64,000 nucleotides of DNA from Theocolax elegans (Eukaryota; Arthropoda; Insecta; Hymenoptera; Cerocephalidae). A program made the translations under genes and the position numbers. The notes beneath the pieces were generated by a model, which saw only the letters and a program-made list of their open reading frames with translations, did not search any database and was not told the DNA's origin. The stretch is taken from the NCBI GenBank assembly GCA_026168455.1, contig CM047428.1, forward strand, positions 131,501 to 195,500. The letters are read 5' to 3'. Positions 22,469 to 35,081 of this stretch are shown here, in pieces; position 1 is the first letter of the stretch, and every line of letters starts with the position of its first letter.

Positions 22469-24063
22469 AAACAATTTACGAGATATTTAGTAAATATTAT
22501 TAAACACGAAGTAACATTTTCCAGTAACAAAATTAGTAATTTTTATAATTTGTCAACTCTGTCTCTCCATTATACTACCTATAGAAATTTTTCCTCCGTG
22601 CGGATATACAATATATTTATACCTAGAACATCGAGATACTTTTTACAAGAATTTTTTTTCCGCGTAAGAAGATTCAGTTATTATACATAAGTGTGAATAC
22701 ACATGTATACATAATTATACATCACACACGAAAAAAATGAAAACAATAGCGCGTAATTTAAACTGTAAACATAAAGAATAATTACAAAGAAACTGTTTAT
22801 CGTTTATCTCGCTTTGAGCGATGAATCCAGAAAGAAACGATTTTCCGACAAAAACCCATACATCTGTACTATATTTATACATACACTGCACATGTACAAC
22901 TATGTACATTTAATAATATACACATATATGTACGTGTGTTACATAGGTATATCAGCTTCTTGTTTCTGCGTCATTGCTAGCGCGAATCGCTCATTTACAT
23001 TATGTTACATTATTCTTTTATTTATTATTTTATTCTCTAAATATTCGAGGAAGTGAATACACACACACTTACACACCTGCAATTTACGTCCAGAAATTAC
23101 GTATATAATTCGATATATTTATAATTTATAAATATGCATTTGAAATACTGTTTATAACAATAATGTACGAAATATATTTGCCTCGTTAGTTATAATACTG
23201 CAGCAAGATAATCAACAGTCGGAGATACACACCATGCGATTTAGTAAAAAGGAAACCGAGATATAGTATACTATACCACAACGGAAGATTAAATATACGT
23301 TTTTTTTTCTCAGTTTGTATATTTAAACGTAATATATAAACTCATTAAACGCTTGAATTTTAAAAGAAATTAGAAAATTAATAAATTAATTGATTATTTA
23401 AAAAATAAAGTTTATAAAAAAAGTTGTAGGAATTTCTCAATGCAATTTTTTTTTTCGAATCGATATATCGAATGTACGAAGTAGTTTTTGCAAATTACTG
23501 AACGTAATATACAGTATATACATAAATACTATAGGGTTCGTAATTAATTTTCATTGTATGGGAATGATGCAAAAACGAATGTGTACATATTATACACAGT
23601 TAAACTAAAAAAATAGGTGTTAATCAGTTGTAAATGCAGAAGGATATAATATCGAAAAGGCTTTCGCCACTCTTTGGGTTTTCCTCTCGAAAGGAAGGCA
23701 GTGACAAGAATTTGCGAGGGAAAAATCGGAGAGGGCAATGAGAGAGTTGAGCCAGGAGCCCGTAAAGCGACATTCCCAACTCTTACCGCGGCGTAAGTCA
23801 GTATATATATACCTATATACGCGAACGCGCGAGCAAAGAAGTGGAGGACAGCTCTTTTGTGGAGCCCGACATTCCCAAGTGTCCTCGAAGGAATTTGACC
23901 GGTTCCCGCTCCTCGAAAAATGAATGAGAAGGAGCTTGATTGCAGGAGTCTATAAAGGAGCTGCTCAAGCCTTTTACCCATTAAAACTTGAGTTACACCG
24001 CTCCCTTTTACCCGTATGCATAGAAATTACTCGATCATCGCCGCGTAATCGCCATACGGCTAT

Positions 24064-24075
<12 letters not shown>

Positions 24076-24148
<73 letters not shown>
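24076..24148. repeat. (TA)n microsatellite
   Basis: About 36 TA units inside a stretch that appears open on both strands; the open frames are repeat translations. Confidence 0.95.
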
Positions 24149-24149
<1 letters not shown>

Positions 24150-24592
24150 GTATAATAACACCAACTCGCGATATATTTTTCTCCTCTCCTAACCATTCAA
24201 AATACAAACTCTTCCGTACATCTTTTACGGTTCCTTCAGCGGAATTTCCCGATTTAATTAATAAACATCTTTCTTTTCTCATCTCCTCGATATACTTTTT
24301 CGTTGCTGTTATTGCCATACTAATATTTTCACGGATGTTTAGCGTTCTCGATTAATAGGATTTACGACTGTTATCTATATATCTTTACAAACCGACTTAT
24401 TACATTCATTTTATTCTTGAATCCTATAAAAAAATTCAATTTAACTCCTGTATTCCATAGCACGTCTCTTTTCATTCATTTATTGTTACGAGCGATTGTT
24501 TGTCGAACTGTAATGTCAATTTATGCTTCTTCGATTTATCACTGAATATTAAATAACATTTCGGAGAAGCTTTGTTGAATTTCCCAAAATAA

Positions 24593-25262
24593 GCTATTCA
24601 ATATTAACAATTAATAATTCTTTTTCATGACAATTGCAAACATTTCTTAATTTTTTAAACAAATTATATTATTATTAACTTTTATTTACAAACTTTTTGG
24701 CCAATTTATGTCACATAACTATTTTTATTAATTATGAAGTGAGACTCCGTACTCTGATTTTTTTTCCATAATGGACTTACCGCAGGATATCTCAGGAACC
24801 ACTTCATGAAATTTTAACAGTAACTTTTAAATATGATTTTAATATACTTGAACAAAACAGACTCAGCTAACGTAATAAAAAATTATTATTACCAAATGAA
24901 TGATACAAATTGAAAAATTATATAAAAAGAACTAAATAATTTTTTTAATATACACATTTAGACTTATTAGAATTCTGATCCTTTCGTGTAAATTAAAATC
25001 ATATTTAAAAGTTACTGCTAAAATTTCAGCCTATTCGATGAAATGTTTCCTGAGATATCCTGCGGTAAGTCCATTGTGGAAAAAAATAAGAGTAGAGTCT
25101 CATAATTACTTAAAATAGTTATGTGAGACATAAATAAAAGTTAATAATACTATAATTTGTTTAAAAAATGAAAAAATGTTTTCAATTGTTATGAAAAAGA
25201 ATTATTAATTGTTAATATTGAATACCCTTTTTTCAATTTTAACACTGGCTGGTCCCCTTAAT
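24593..25262. repeat. Large foldback element, family F
   Basis: The left arm (about 24593-24850) and right arm (about 24990-25230) are near-complementary over some 240 bases, including TTCAATATTAACAATTAATA, ATGGACTTACCGCAGGATAT and AAATATGATTTTAAT. The right terminus reads CACTGGCTGGTCCCCTTAA; the left terminus is lost or diverged. The part nearest that end recurs at 47125-47334. No coding capacity. Confidence 0.85.
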
Positions 25263-26295
25263 ATACCTACACAGGCAGAAAATTAAAATTACCAATATAT
25301 AATAATGTACGAGCAACAAAACCTTTTGTTGCGGCATAAATTCAATATACCTAAAAACTAAAAATCTTGAAACACGTCAAAATCGAACGAACGGTTCTGA
25401 AAATATCGTCCAACACTCGTGTACCCACACACACACATTCGTACAGACATTGTCTAAAAATAGTTCATTTCGATATTCCAGAAGTCTGTTCTTAGCTTTT
25501 TATATCCCAATGAGAAAAATCATTCCAACGAATTAATGTCGTACGTAACGTAAAAGTAAATGTTAAAAATAATGGAAATTGCGAATGTTTGTTATTTCCG
25601 TGTATAATGTGCGTTGTACACGATTTTTTTTTTCTAATCAAATATTGACAAACGGTTTTCCTGCAGTGCAGTACACCCATGTCCGATAAACTGGATTCTC
25701 TTTGCGATAAGTCGGTAAAACGAACGTCGGTAATCACATTTAGCTTTCTTTCCTTTACTCTACCGTTTAATCTTTTTGCGTTATTCCCCCTTAGTTTCTT
25801 ATTTACTCGACGGTGTAAACATTTATTTCTCTTAATATTTTAATGATCTATACATTTACATTTCCTCGTAATAAAGTTCTTCTGTTTTTTTTTAACAATA
25901 TCATTTTAGTTTTATTTAAATGAAGCATATACGCGTAGAACATATTGTAAATTTTTGTATGTTAAACTTACGTCCAATTTGATATACTAATTTATAATGA
26001 AAATTATTATCGCGATGAAACAAAAAAATATGTAGAGTACCATGGTAATATTTTATTTATAAACTCCTAAGATATATATACGCGTTTGCAAACAAAGTAC
26101 AGGCAGATTTGACATAAAGATGCTTGTTTATCAGCCGAATGAGACCTTGAATCCAAGATAACAAATTATTATTATTCTAATGCTTTAACAATTGAATATA
26201 AAGAATTTAGTTACTTCGTTCAAAAGCAGCCCTTTTTTCATAGAAAATTTTACCGAAAGTTAATGGGATATTAAAAAAGTACTATACTTTATATT

Positions 26296-26552
26296 ACACT
26301 GAGAAAAATTTTAGATTAAAAATTACTATAGTTTCTAGTAAAGAAGTCACAGACTGACAAACTGAGAAAAATTAGTGCGGTTTACAATAAAAATTACTAT
26401 AGATTATAATAAAATTTACTATAATTCTTGTATATTTACTATAACTTTTCTATATTTTAATATAAACTATAGTAATTTTTTCCAGTTTGTCAGTCTGTGA
26501 CTTCTTCACTAGAAACTATAGTAATATTTAATACAAAACTTCTGTCCGTGTA
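26296..26552. repeat. Foldback MITE, family J
   Basis: AATTACTATAGTTTCTAGT and AGTCACAGACTGACAAACTG on the left are matched inverted on the right (CAGTTTGTCAGTCTGTGACT, ACTAGAAACTATAGTAAT). The arms are about 60 bases. The outermost bases (CACTGAGAAAAATT left, TTCTGTCCGTGTA right) resemble the CCGTGTA-type ends seen elsewhere in the window. Confidence 0.8.
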
Positions 26553-28299
26553 CTTTGAAAAAACAAAACCTTGATGATTATCGTAATTCTAGTTACATTT
26601 GATAATATAATTACTACATTATGCATTAAATATAGTTTGTACCAAATTAACAAAATAAAAATAAGAATATCATTGTAATAAAGTCTATCCTCATACCATT
26701 TGCTCAGTGCAATACGCAACAACAAATAAGTAAAAATGCAATATTAAATGTTTTTACAGACAAGCAGAAAACATCATTATAAATTTTAAATAGTTATATT
26801 TTCAACTATAAAAATGGGAAAAATGTGAAATTACCACCGGAATAAAAGTGAGCGCAATAATTTCTTAATATTTAAGTGACAAAAAACAATTGTCCTGGTA
26901 AAAGAGAATATCAAAGATACGCGACTATTTTAAATTAAAATGCAAATGAAATTCAAATTGAGCAAGCCGAAAAAGTATAACCCCTCAAATTGTATACGAA
27001 AAGATACGTTAACTGGTTTTGGTACCGTAAGCCTCACCGGTAATATTGGCTATATATAAACGTAGGATACATCCATACACTTTATGTATCGTGATTTGTG
27101 GATAAAATTAGCTATATGTATTCTCCTAAAACTGCAAAATAAATGTTTTTCTTTTCATCACGATCGACGTCAGTTAACCCCCGCAAATTACGTATGTGTA
27201 AAATAATATATCTATATGTACAAAAATTTCCAAAATAAATGCGAACGTACGAAGTGGTAAAGCAAAGTTAAAGTAATAGCTTGAATACGCGAGTGAAGAT
27301 CATTCAACACAGTTAGGATCGTTAAAAGGAAAATAATATCGCCACTTCCGTAATAGAAAGAAAACAATTGAAAAGTAGAATCCTGTTATACTTAAAAACA
27401 AGCATCAGACATTTGTTAGCCGGTAAGTCGCAAGCACGCGAGTCTCGAGCTGGTGTTATCGAGACCCCCCGAGATAAAGATAAGATAGTTTACGGCAGCA
27501 TGTTAACATTCTCAAAAATTTATTAACTTTAACCACGAATTATAAATCCTTTAAACTGCATAAGGGTTTCTCTTTATTCTCACCATGGAGATATATGTAT
27601 AAATATAGGAATATGTAAATATATAAAGTCAAATGAAATCAAACTTTATTCCATTCTACATACCTCGTGGATGTATATGTGAGTGTGCTTACGGTTCAAC
27701 GCATCGAGAAGAGGGAAGGAAAGACAATAAAAAAAAAAGAGAGAAGCGCAGCTTGCACGCCTTTCTTTCTTCGAGGCGAGGCGGTATAATGTATATATAT
27801 ATTATTTTTCGGAGAGAAGCAACGACGCCACCAGGGAAGTATAACAGTCGTCAATACGAGGTTTGAATCGACAACATTGCTCGGATCTCCCTTAAAGAGC
27901 GATCTCGTCAAACAGGAGGAAAAAACGTTTCCGACTTTGGAATTCATCTCGATGAAATTTACTTGATGCGATTGTCCGCAACGTCCAATATTATTTTGGT
28001 AATTCGATCGTAAGGTATAAATCAATGTACAATGTAATGTTTCGCACTTTAATTACATACAGTATATCCACACTACACTTTAAATTCATAATCACGATAT
28101 GCGCAATAGTGTAACAATGTAACTATGTGTAACAATGTTAAAAAAATTGTGAATTTTCACTAATTACTTTATTAATTACGCAGACACTTCCACCAGAACA
28201 CGTCAAATTAAAATGATCATCCAAATCCAAGAGCAATAGCGTTTTTTTTTAAACAATCCACGCGACACACGGTTGAGATATAATAAACAAACAACTCAC

Positions 28300-28307
28300 C
28301 TCCGCAT
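28300..28307 (-). CDS. Candidate alternative first coding codons of Hr39 (MR + split codon)
   Basis: On the minus strand ATG CGG AG is followed by GTGAGT, a strong donor, leaving two bases of a codon. That phase fits the acceptor at 9581, giving M-R-R-N-A-I-I-A. The transcribed exon would extend upstream, perhaps to about 28480, through CT-rich leader-like sequence next to the GC-rich island. The bases before the ATG are a weak translation context. This is an inference from splice signals only. Confidence 0.3.
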
Positions 28308-28439
28308 CAAAGAAGTATCGAAAGTAATAGAATATAGTTGTAAGAAAAAAATAAAATAAAATAAAGTGGAACGGTGGTCGTAACCTCGCAAAACTACTTT
28401 AAATTTTTCGTCGAAAGCGAAAGAGAATAAAAGAAAAAA

Positions 28440-28870
28440 AAGAGAAAGAAGAAGGGACGCGTAAAGGGGAAGTCAGTGCTGCGTGTGTGTGCGTGTATAT
28501 ATATGTATATACACGTACGAGTCGTTCGTATATATATGCACGCGATAGCGGCTGTCGCCGCCGCCAACCTCTTCCCGCAGACCAGAGCCACCACTGGGCT
28601 GCACTGCGATATATATATATATGTGTGTGTGAGTGTACGTGCATGTGCGTGTGTAATATCTACACGCGTTCACGTGTATATGTATATACGCACACCGAGT
28701 CGAGGCGGTAAGGTCAAGGCCCTCGACGCCCTCCCTTCTGCACCTTCGGGGTCACGTGACGCGGCTCAAGGTCTCCTATCCCCACTACTTGAACAACGAC
28801 GACGACGACGACGACGTCTCTGTTGTCGATGGGAGACTATAACCTCCATAACAGTATAGACGCACACGAG
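28440..28870. promoter_or_regulatory. GC-rich island, candidate alternative Hr39 promoter
   Basis: CpG-rich DNA with microsatellites and CGACGACGA repeats, just upstream (minus-strand sense) of the donor at 28300. It holds AGGTCAAGGCCC at 28711-28722, TCAAGGTCT at 28766-28774 (both one base from the NR5 consensus YCAAGGYCR) and the palindromic E box GTCACGTGAC at 28751-28760. No clear TATA or initiator is identified. Confidence 0.35.
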
Positions 28871-29588
28871 GAAATGTATATATATATGTATACGTGGAAC
28901 GTACACGTGTTTGAGAGTATGAAGTGTATGTACAGACACACATACACACATATATATACACACGTACACAAGTAGCACACAAATGCGGCTTTATCTCGGT
29001 GCCGTGCGAGTAAAAGCTCCCTATATATATATGCGTTTCGTTCTTGAGTTTCTTTCGGACGACCGAACGGGATTGTCTGAAATATTACGTTTTACAGGTT
29101 GTTGGACCCTGTGTATATACATGCATGTACAGCCTTTAGGTCAATTTTTAGTACTCGAATATGCAGCGTGATTGTGTTATTAACACACTGGAACGTATCA
29201 ATTTTTCGTTATTGTCATTTATTTTCTTTAACACGATCGTTTGGAAATCGTACGTTTTCCTGTAGTACATATGCATCATAATAATTCTTAAAAGGTGCGA
29301 GAAGATTAATTATTAAATATTGAACGTAAATTGGAATTTAAAAACAATTAAATTCAATGATTCGTATATATATATACTATATATATAGTATACGTAATTT
29401 ATTCATTCCCGTTAATGGGATAATTGCAACTTTCTTAACGAAATTGTAGTTCATTCCGCTCATTACGTAGTTATACTCAAGTGATTTGTAAATTTTTTTT
29501 TTCCAAAATATATATCCCTAATCAACTTATATACTGATTATTACGTACACGAATATTGATATTGCAAAATTATTGGTTTTCTATGTAC

Positions 29589-29593
<5 letters not shown>

Positions 29594-29648
<55 letters not shown>
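29594..29648. repeat. (TG)n microsatellite
   Basis: About 27 uninterrupted TG units, one of the longest simple repeats in the window. Confidence 0.97.
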
Positions 29649-29651
<3 letters not shown>

Positions 29652-30914
29652 CCCACCGGCAATTTCTACACGCTATTGTACAAGATTAATGCATTAGACT
29701 TATAATTTTTGTATTAATCTCACGCAACGTATATACATGCGCACGTACAATAATTGTATATCTGGGAAATTGTTGAGCTATCGAACTATTTAGTGCGAAA
29801 TCAATTAACTATCGAATATTTATATACTGTAAGTGGGAATAATTGAAAGAAAAAAAAACATCATTTCGCGGTATATACAAGTGCAATAAAGAGATTTTGA
29901 TTTTGATCGTAATGTGCGGGACTATTAATCATCGCGTTGATTAAAATATTCAAACTGTAAAGCTATAACGAATAATGTGTATATCATTATTTATACACAT
30001 AAGCAAAATTTTTAACCTACGCATATTTCCTCGCCTTTCGTGTTTATAATATTGTACCTCGTATACTCTCTTTGTCATTCTCTTCTATATAATACACACA
30101 AGAATCAGAGATATTTAACTTTTTTTATAATTACAGAAACATATTTTTATATAAACGTTATATAAACAGAGACGCCGATGTGTTCTCAACTCATAGTGTA
30201 CTAAATAAGTTACAATCACAATTTTCTCAAAAAGAAATAAAAAAAAGGGGATTTATGCTCTTTTTACTTCCCGCCGCAGATATATATTTTATCTACATCT
30301 ACGTATAAATCTTGGGCTTATCTTTTATGCTCGGGCTTTAAAATAGTAAGTCTATTTTGATTATTATACGATTTGAATTTTGATTAACTAAAATTATAAT
30401 CACATCATTTATCTATATACATGTACACACGCATATATATATATGAATAATCGTGAGGTTGCTGCGCAATAAGATTCTTACACCTTCGCGAAATAAACCA
30501 AAATTTAATAAAACAAGGAAATATCTGAACAAAATGTCACAAATATAGATTGAGCAATTTTCAACGCGTTTTAAAAATAATTATATTCCACTTTTAACGG
30601 TACGCAGTACAATAAATTGTTCACTCGACGACCAATGAATAGATCCTTTAGGAATGAAGTTTCAAGTGTTAATGTATAAAATCTATGTCAAATGAAACAA
30701 TAAATCGTAAATGAAGTTTTCTATGAAAGCGTTAATATTTATTGATAAAAATTACGCAACGAAATCACACGCTAACGTGTCACAATTTATAGTGTGTTAA
30801 ATTTTTCTTTTACGATACGTGTCCCATAAATAAGAAAAGAAAAAATGAGTTGTAACTTCCGTTCCCTGGTTATAATAAGAAAGTACAAATATTTTATTAT
30901 TAATATATATAGAT

Positions 30915-31317
30915 TTAAGGGGATGTTAGACTGCAGAAAATGGTTATTTTTTTTTATATTTTCTTTTATAAACTAAAAAATGAAATTTTGCAAAATTCCT
31001 AGACGACAGACCTTCACGTATGTTTTAAACATTATACCGAAATTTTTCCAATTTTTTAAAAAACGATAATTTATTTAAAATGTTTGGATTGAATTTTATG
31101 TCTTCATTGACCAATAATTAAGGAGCCAAAATTTTTTACTTAATTATTATTAACATAAATGATTTTTTCATAAAAAATCAAAACGTCAGGCCTTCCCTTA
31201 TATTTCAAACTATAATCTTTACGAATTTTGTTCATATTTTTAATTCCATATTATATAGATAATAATTTTTGGGTTAAAACGGTGCAGATTCCAGTAATTT
31301 GGGTCCGGCATCCCCTC
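30915..31317 (+). repeat. MITE family R, solo copy
   Basis: It begins TTAAGGGGATGTTAGACTGC and ends GGTCCGGCATCCCCTC. The ends are imperfect inverted repeats of AGGGGATGYCGGACC type. The interior blocks (GACGACAGACC, TGTTTGGATTGAA, GACCAATAATTA, TTTGTTCATATTTTTAATTC, TGCAGATTCCAGTAATTTGG) match 7884-8264, 35082-35346 and the elements nested in the U modules. Confidence 0.8.
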
Positions 31318-31606
31318 AATCGAACAATTTTATAGACGTGACGAAAATAATGAACGGTAATAATTGACAATGTAAAAAAGTGCAACGTATGCCGAAGAAG
31401 AGTCTATATACACGTATATACGGAACGATAGAGGAGCAAGATAATGAAATAAGAGGCAAATTTGGATAAGGAGCACAAACGAACGAAAACGCAAATTGAG
31501 TTAATGGAGGGTCCAAAATATATCTCTTGTTTCCAATTTCAATGAATTAGCAAGACTGTTTACAAGTACTTAAATAATTAATAGGTAATTGTTTAATCAA
31601 ACTTAC

Positions 31607-31653
31607 GCGTAGGAAAACATTTGCAATCGAGATCGCTTCTGTACATAGCTTAC
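31607..31653 (-). CDS. Candidate 47-base exon or recursive-splicing exon
   Basis: On the minus strand a strong pyrimidine tract ends TTTGTGTTTCAG and is followed at once by GTAAGC, and 47 bases later by CGC|GTAAGT. So the same position is both a good acceptor and a good donor, the layout of a ratchet point with its recursive-splicing exon. If retained as an exon after 31940-31963 it would read VSYVQKRSRLQMFSYA, end in phase 2 and join the acceptor at 9581 in frame. Both readings fit; transcripts would decide. Confidence 0.4.
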
Positions 31654-31939
31654 CTGAAACACAAAAGAAAGCATATATTTAGTATATATAAAATCGTTCA
31701 GCATATAAAAATATTATGTAATAATAATATAATTGCTCTCGTAAATATTTTTCTGTTATCGATTAACGATGCGTAACAATTTTAAACGAATTAAATTGTA
31801 AATTTTTCCAAAAAAAAGAAACCTGATGTACACATGCATGAACAATATATAATGGCGAAACGATGCATATGCGTTAAAAAGATACATATGATAGTTGAAA
31901 AAAAAAAATAAAAAGTAATAAATGGTAAAATGAGTCACC

Positions 31940-31963
31940 GGTGAGTCAGGTCCACCTTGAACC
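31940..31963 (-). CDS. Candidate 24-base micro-exon
   Basis: A TTTACGTTTTGCAG acceptor is followed by 24 bases reading VQGGPDSP and then CCG|GTGACT, a moderate donor. The length is a multiple of three and it stays in frame with the 47-base candidate exon just downstream. The flanks are AT-rich and this patch is locally GC-richer. No start codon is within it, so an upstream exon ending in phase 0 would be required and was not identified. Confidence 0.3.
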
Positions 31964-32109
31964 TGCAAAACGTAAACATAACCACTGTTACGAAGTCAAT
32001 TTAGAAATAAGAGCCCAAGTAACAAAGGATGACTCATATATACTTATGCCAGAAAGTAAGAGGACGTCTATAGAAGAAAGAAGTCAAGACAAGCGAAATA
32101 TGTAGAAGT

Positions 32110-32560
32110 TAGGGTAAAGAAATCCGAGGTGAAACGGTGATACAGGCTGTCGTCGTCGTCGCCGTCTTCCACCTTGTGTGTGTGTGTGTGTGTGCGTGTG
32201 CGTTTGACCAGAAAGAACCTATAAGAATCCTTCTCTCGTTCTTTCTCTTAAAGGTATATGTACGTGTGTGTATACCTATACCTATACGTACTCGGGTTAT
32301 TGCGGCGCGCAAACTCGACGGGGTGTAACCGAGTCCGATGAGAAAGAGAAAGAAAGAGAGAAGGACAGAGTGCAACGTGTAATGCATGCGATACGGTATG
32401 CCGCCGCCCTCGTGTATATGCAACATGGTAAAGTACACTCGAGAGCGCGCGGTTCTCGCTGGTGCTCTATGAGCTCTCTCTCTCTCTCTCTATGATTTGT
32501 ACTTTTCTCGAGGCTCACGGTAAATCTCAACCGAGTGTAATGACCGAGGAAAAAACGAGT
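32110..32560. other. CpG-rich island with (GT)n, (AG)n and (CT)n tracts
   Basis: GC-richer than its flanks, with a (GT)n tract at about 32176-32193, an AGAAAGAG tract near 32340 and a (CT)n tract near 32475. Open frames on both strands disagree with each other and show no family. Possible regulatory DNA. Confidence 0.3.
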
Positions 32561-33450
32561 AAAGGATTTTCTGTTTCGACGATTGCACGTATACACACAC
32601 ACAGACACATACACACCTTCCTTTTTTAAGGGATGATACAGTCAAAGATAACGTTTGTTTTTTTCCCGTGCCTATTTCTCTTCAACCTACACATATAACG
32701 TTACATTCATGCACCACTTTCGTGCTTACAAGTTGTACTTAAATTGATTTTCAAAATTACATCTTATTTTAAAATTCCTTCGAGTGTATCCCTTTGTCTT
32801 TCGTTATTCAAACTAAACGCAAACGATCGCGCAATGTTTAAAATGTAATAAATAAATAGAAAAGGTAAATTTTGGTTAAATATCAATATATGTTACCGAT
32901 ACATCGTGGTCGATAAATATTAAATTTAAAAAAAAAGAGATATGTGTAATAGTAATAACATTCGTCTCGGTAAACTGGTTGAGATGTTATATCTCGGTAC
33001 TTATACATTAACAGGATTGGCCATTAGTTATATTGATTCTAGCTAAGAAAGCTGTATCATATCAAATTTTAGAAGAGATTAATTTTTTTGGTTATTATAT
33101 TCACTTTATGTATATATATATTGGCTCGTTACATTAGATTAACTGTTTTGTTATCGTTATATACACTTTTTCATTTATTTCTAACAGTATAATCTTAAAA
33201 GTCTGAAAATATTTATTTATTTGTGTAGACTAATATTCGAATTGTTAAAATCGCTTATTTCACACGAAATTCGCAAGACAAGCAACAGCAGTTTGCGTGC
33301 TGACCACGTGTGAGGCGATGCAAGCGTCGACGTAACTTTTCAACGACTCCTTTCTATTCTCCTCGTTTTCTATATCTATATACACACATACGTCTGTTTA
33401 TCTCGTTTGCTCTTTCTCAGGCGTCAAAACGTACAAATACGAAAGCGAAA

Positions 33451-33472
33451 GAGAGAGAGAGAGAGAGAGAGA
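33451..33472. repeat. (GA)n microsatellite
   Basis: Eleven GA units within a purine-rich stretch. Confidence 0.9.
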
Positions 33473-34459
33473 CGGATAGCGTTTGTATATATAATCGTAA
33501 GAATGAGCTAAAATTGCAACTACGACATAGTGAGAATGAATAAGTTATGTATAAGGAAACGAAACGTTAATATATAACGCAACACGATAAGTAAGTACCG
33601 CAGAATTTCATTTCGATCTATGAATTTCCAATGCCGTATAAGTAGATTATCCCTGCGTGATATTTTGTAAATTATGAAAATATTACATTTCTTAAAAAAC
33701 AAATCAATTAATCAGTAACTCTATATGATAGAGCAAACTAGTAGTATTTCTGCAATTTGCAAACTGGATTTTTCGGTGCTATATTTCAATTTATAATTTA
33801 ATTTTAAAATTGTTGACGGTTATGTTAGAATTTTTGTGTTAAACCATCACGTGATCGTGAAAAATACTCGTAAAATGCGTCAAAACATTTTTTGGTCGAG
33901 ATCAGCGAAATTTATAAGTACATTTTCTACTCGGAGAAAAAAATGTAACATTGCCGGAAGAGCCAAGTAATCATTTTTCTTTTTTTTTTATTTTTGAATT
34001 TTATAATCCTACTTGGGATAAATTAAAAAATGTTACCGATCCACGTTCTTGTGTAAGTGTGTTTGAATACATACACTTTATCAGAGTTAAATTTGCTATT
34101 TTTTATGTCTTGAGATGTATCGTGAGCGCAGAGACAAAGCGACGACACGAAGACACGGGCCGGTCGGCGCGAAGCGTCAGATGAGTCAACCTATAGAACG
34201 ATCAAGTAGCTATAGCGCATAAGTGAACAACGAAAATATGGTGGACATATGATTAATCTTATTTCAATAAACGAATTAATTATGGTACAGTTCAGTAAAA
34301 TGCCGAACAGGTATTAATTCGATATTAATGTCGAAAAACTTGACGATTTAATTGAAAAAAAAACAATCATCGCGTACTTATACACTGCTACCCTAAAATT
34401 CATTGTTGACGCATTGTAGCATTAATCGAAAATACACAACACCGTTCGAAAAGCCCCTT

Positions 34460-34720
34460 TCAGTTGTAAAAGCAAAAGAGAGACGAAGATGCGGAAGATC
34501 CAGCAGGTGTCGAGAGTCCTAGGGATCGACGACCGAGCTCCGAGAGCTACGCGTGCGAGAGACAGACTATTTTGAGTACGCGTAAAAAGCGCCATGTGCG
34601 TTTATACGCCTCCTCCCATATCTCTTTCTTTCTTCTCGGTTACTCTTTTTCTCTTGCTCGGAGTCGTCGAACGACCGTGCCGGGGACGCGAATCCCCTCC
34701 TATAACTGTCTATCACTTGA
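34460..34720. other. CpG-rich island, function unknown
   Basis: CG-rich sequence (GGGATCGACGACCGAGCTCC, CTACGCGTGCGAGAG) follows AT-rich DNA and passes into a pyrimidine-rich stretch. No splice-consistent coding frame was found. Confidence 0.25.
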
Positions 34721-35081
34721 TGCGTTGACGTTCAACAACTTCTATATACAACCGAGTCACTCGATGCTTTTGGCGATCAGCCCGATTTTCACGAACCTCT
34801 TGCCACGCGTGCGTCAATTTTATGTTTATACACTCTCTTGTCCTACTTTTTTTCTTCTCTTTTTCTTTCTTTTCCAGGAAATATTTCCGCGTCACACAGT
34901 TTGATCGTAATATTTCCTGTACCAATAACCCTTAAACTTTGTCTTTCGTTTTTAGTTCATTTTTAGCTTATTTACGTAAGTTTTATGACTATAAACGTTT
35001 AAAATTTTAATAGAAAAAATATTATGTTTGTAACAGTTTGACCTCTTGTAAACTGCACGTTTCGTTAATTCTTATAAATAA

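Larger units (their letters stand above)
9582..31606 (-). other. Long intron or 5' region of Hr39
   Basis: About 22 kb without a convincing protein gene. It contains the GC-rich islands, microsatellites, tandem duplication and inverted-repeat elements listed separately. Reading frames in (TA)n and (CA)n runs translate to YIYI or THTH and are not genes. Stretches 15.6-16.8, 17.5-20.0, 22.5-23.6, 25.3-26.2 and 29.7-30.9 kb are AT-rich sequence in which I see nothing definite. Confidence 0.6.

Noticed and set aside
23924..24355. 143-codon plus-strand frame and overlapping minus-strand frame
   Set aside because: Both run through the (TA)n microsatellite and translate as YIYIYI; no protein family and no splice signals.
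27696..28025. 109-codon minus-strand frame
   Set aside because: No recognisable domain; a CGAG|GTATGT donor-like site follows it, but no matching acceptor or phase to Hr39 could be shown.
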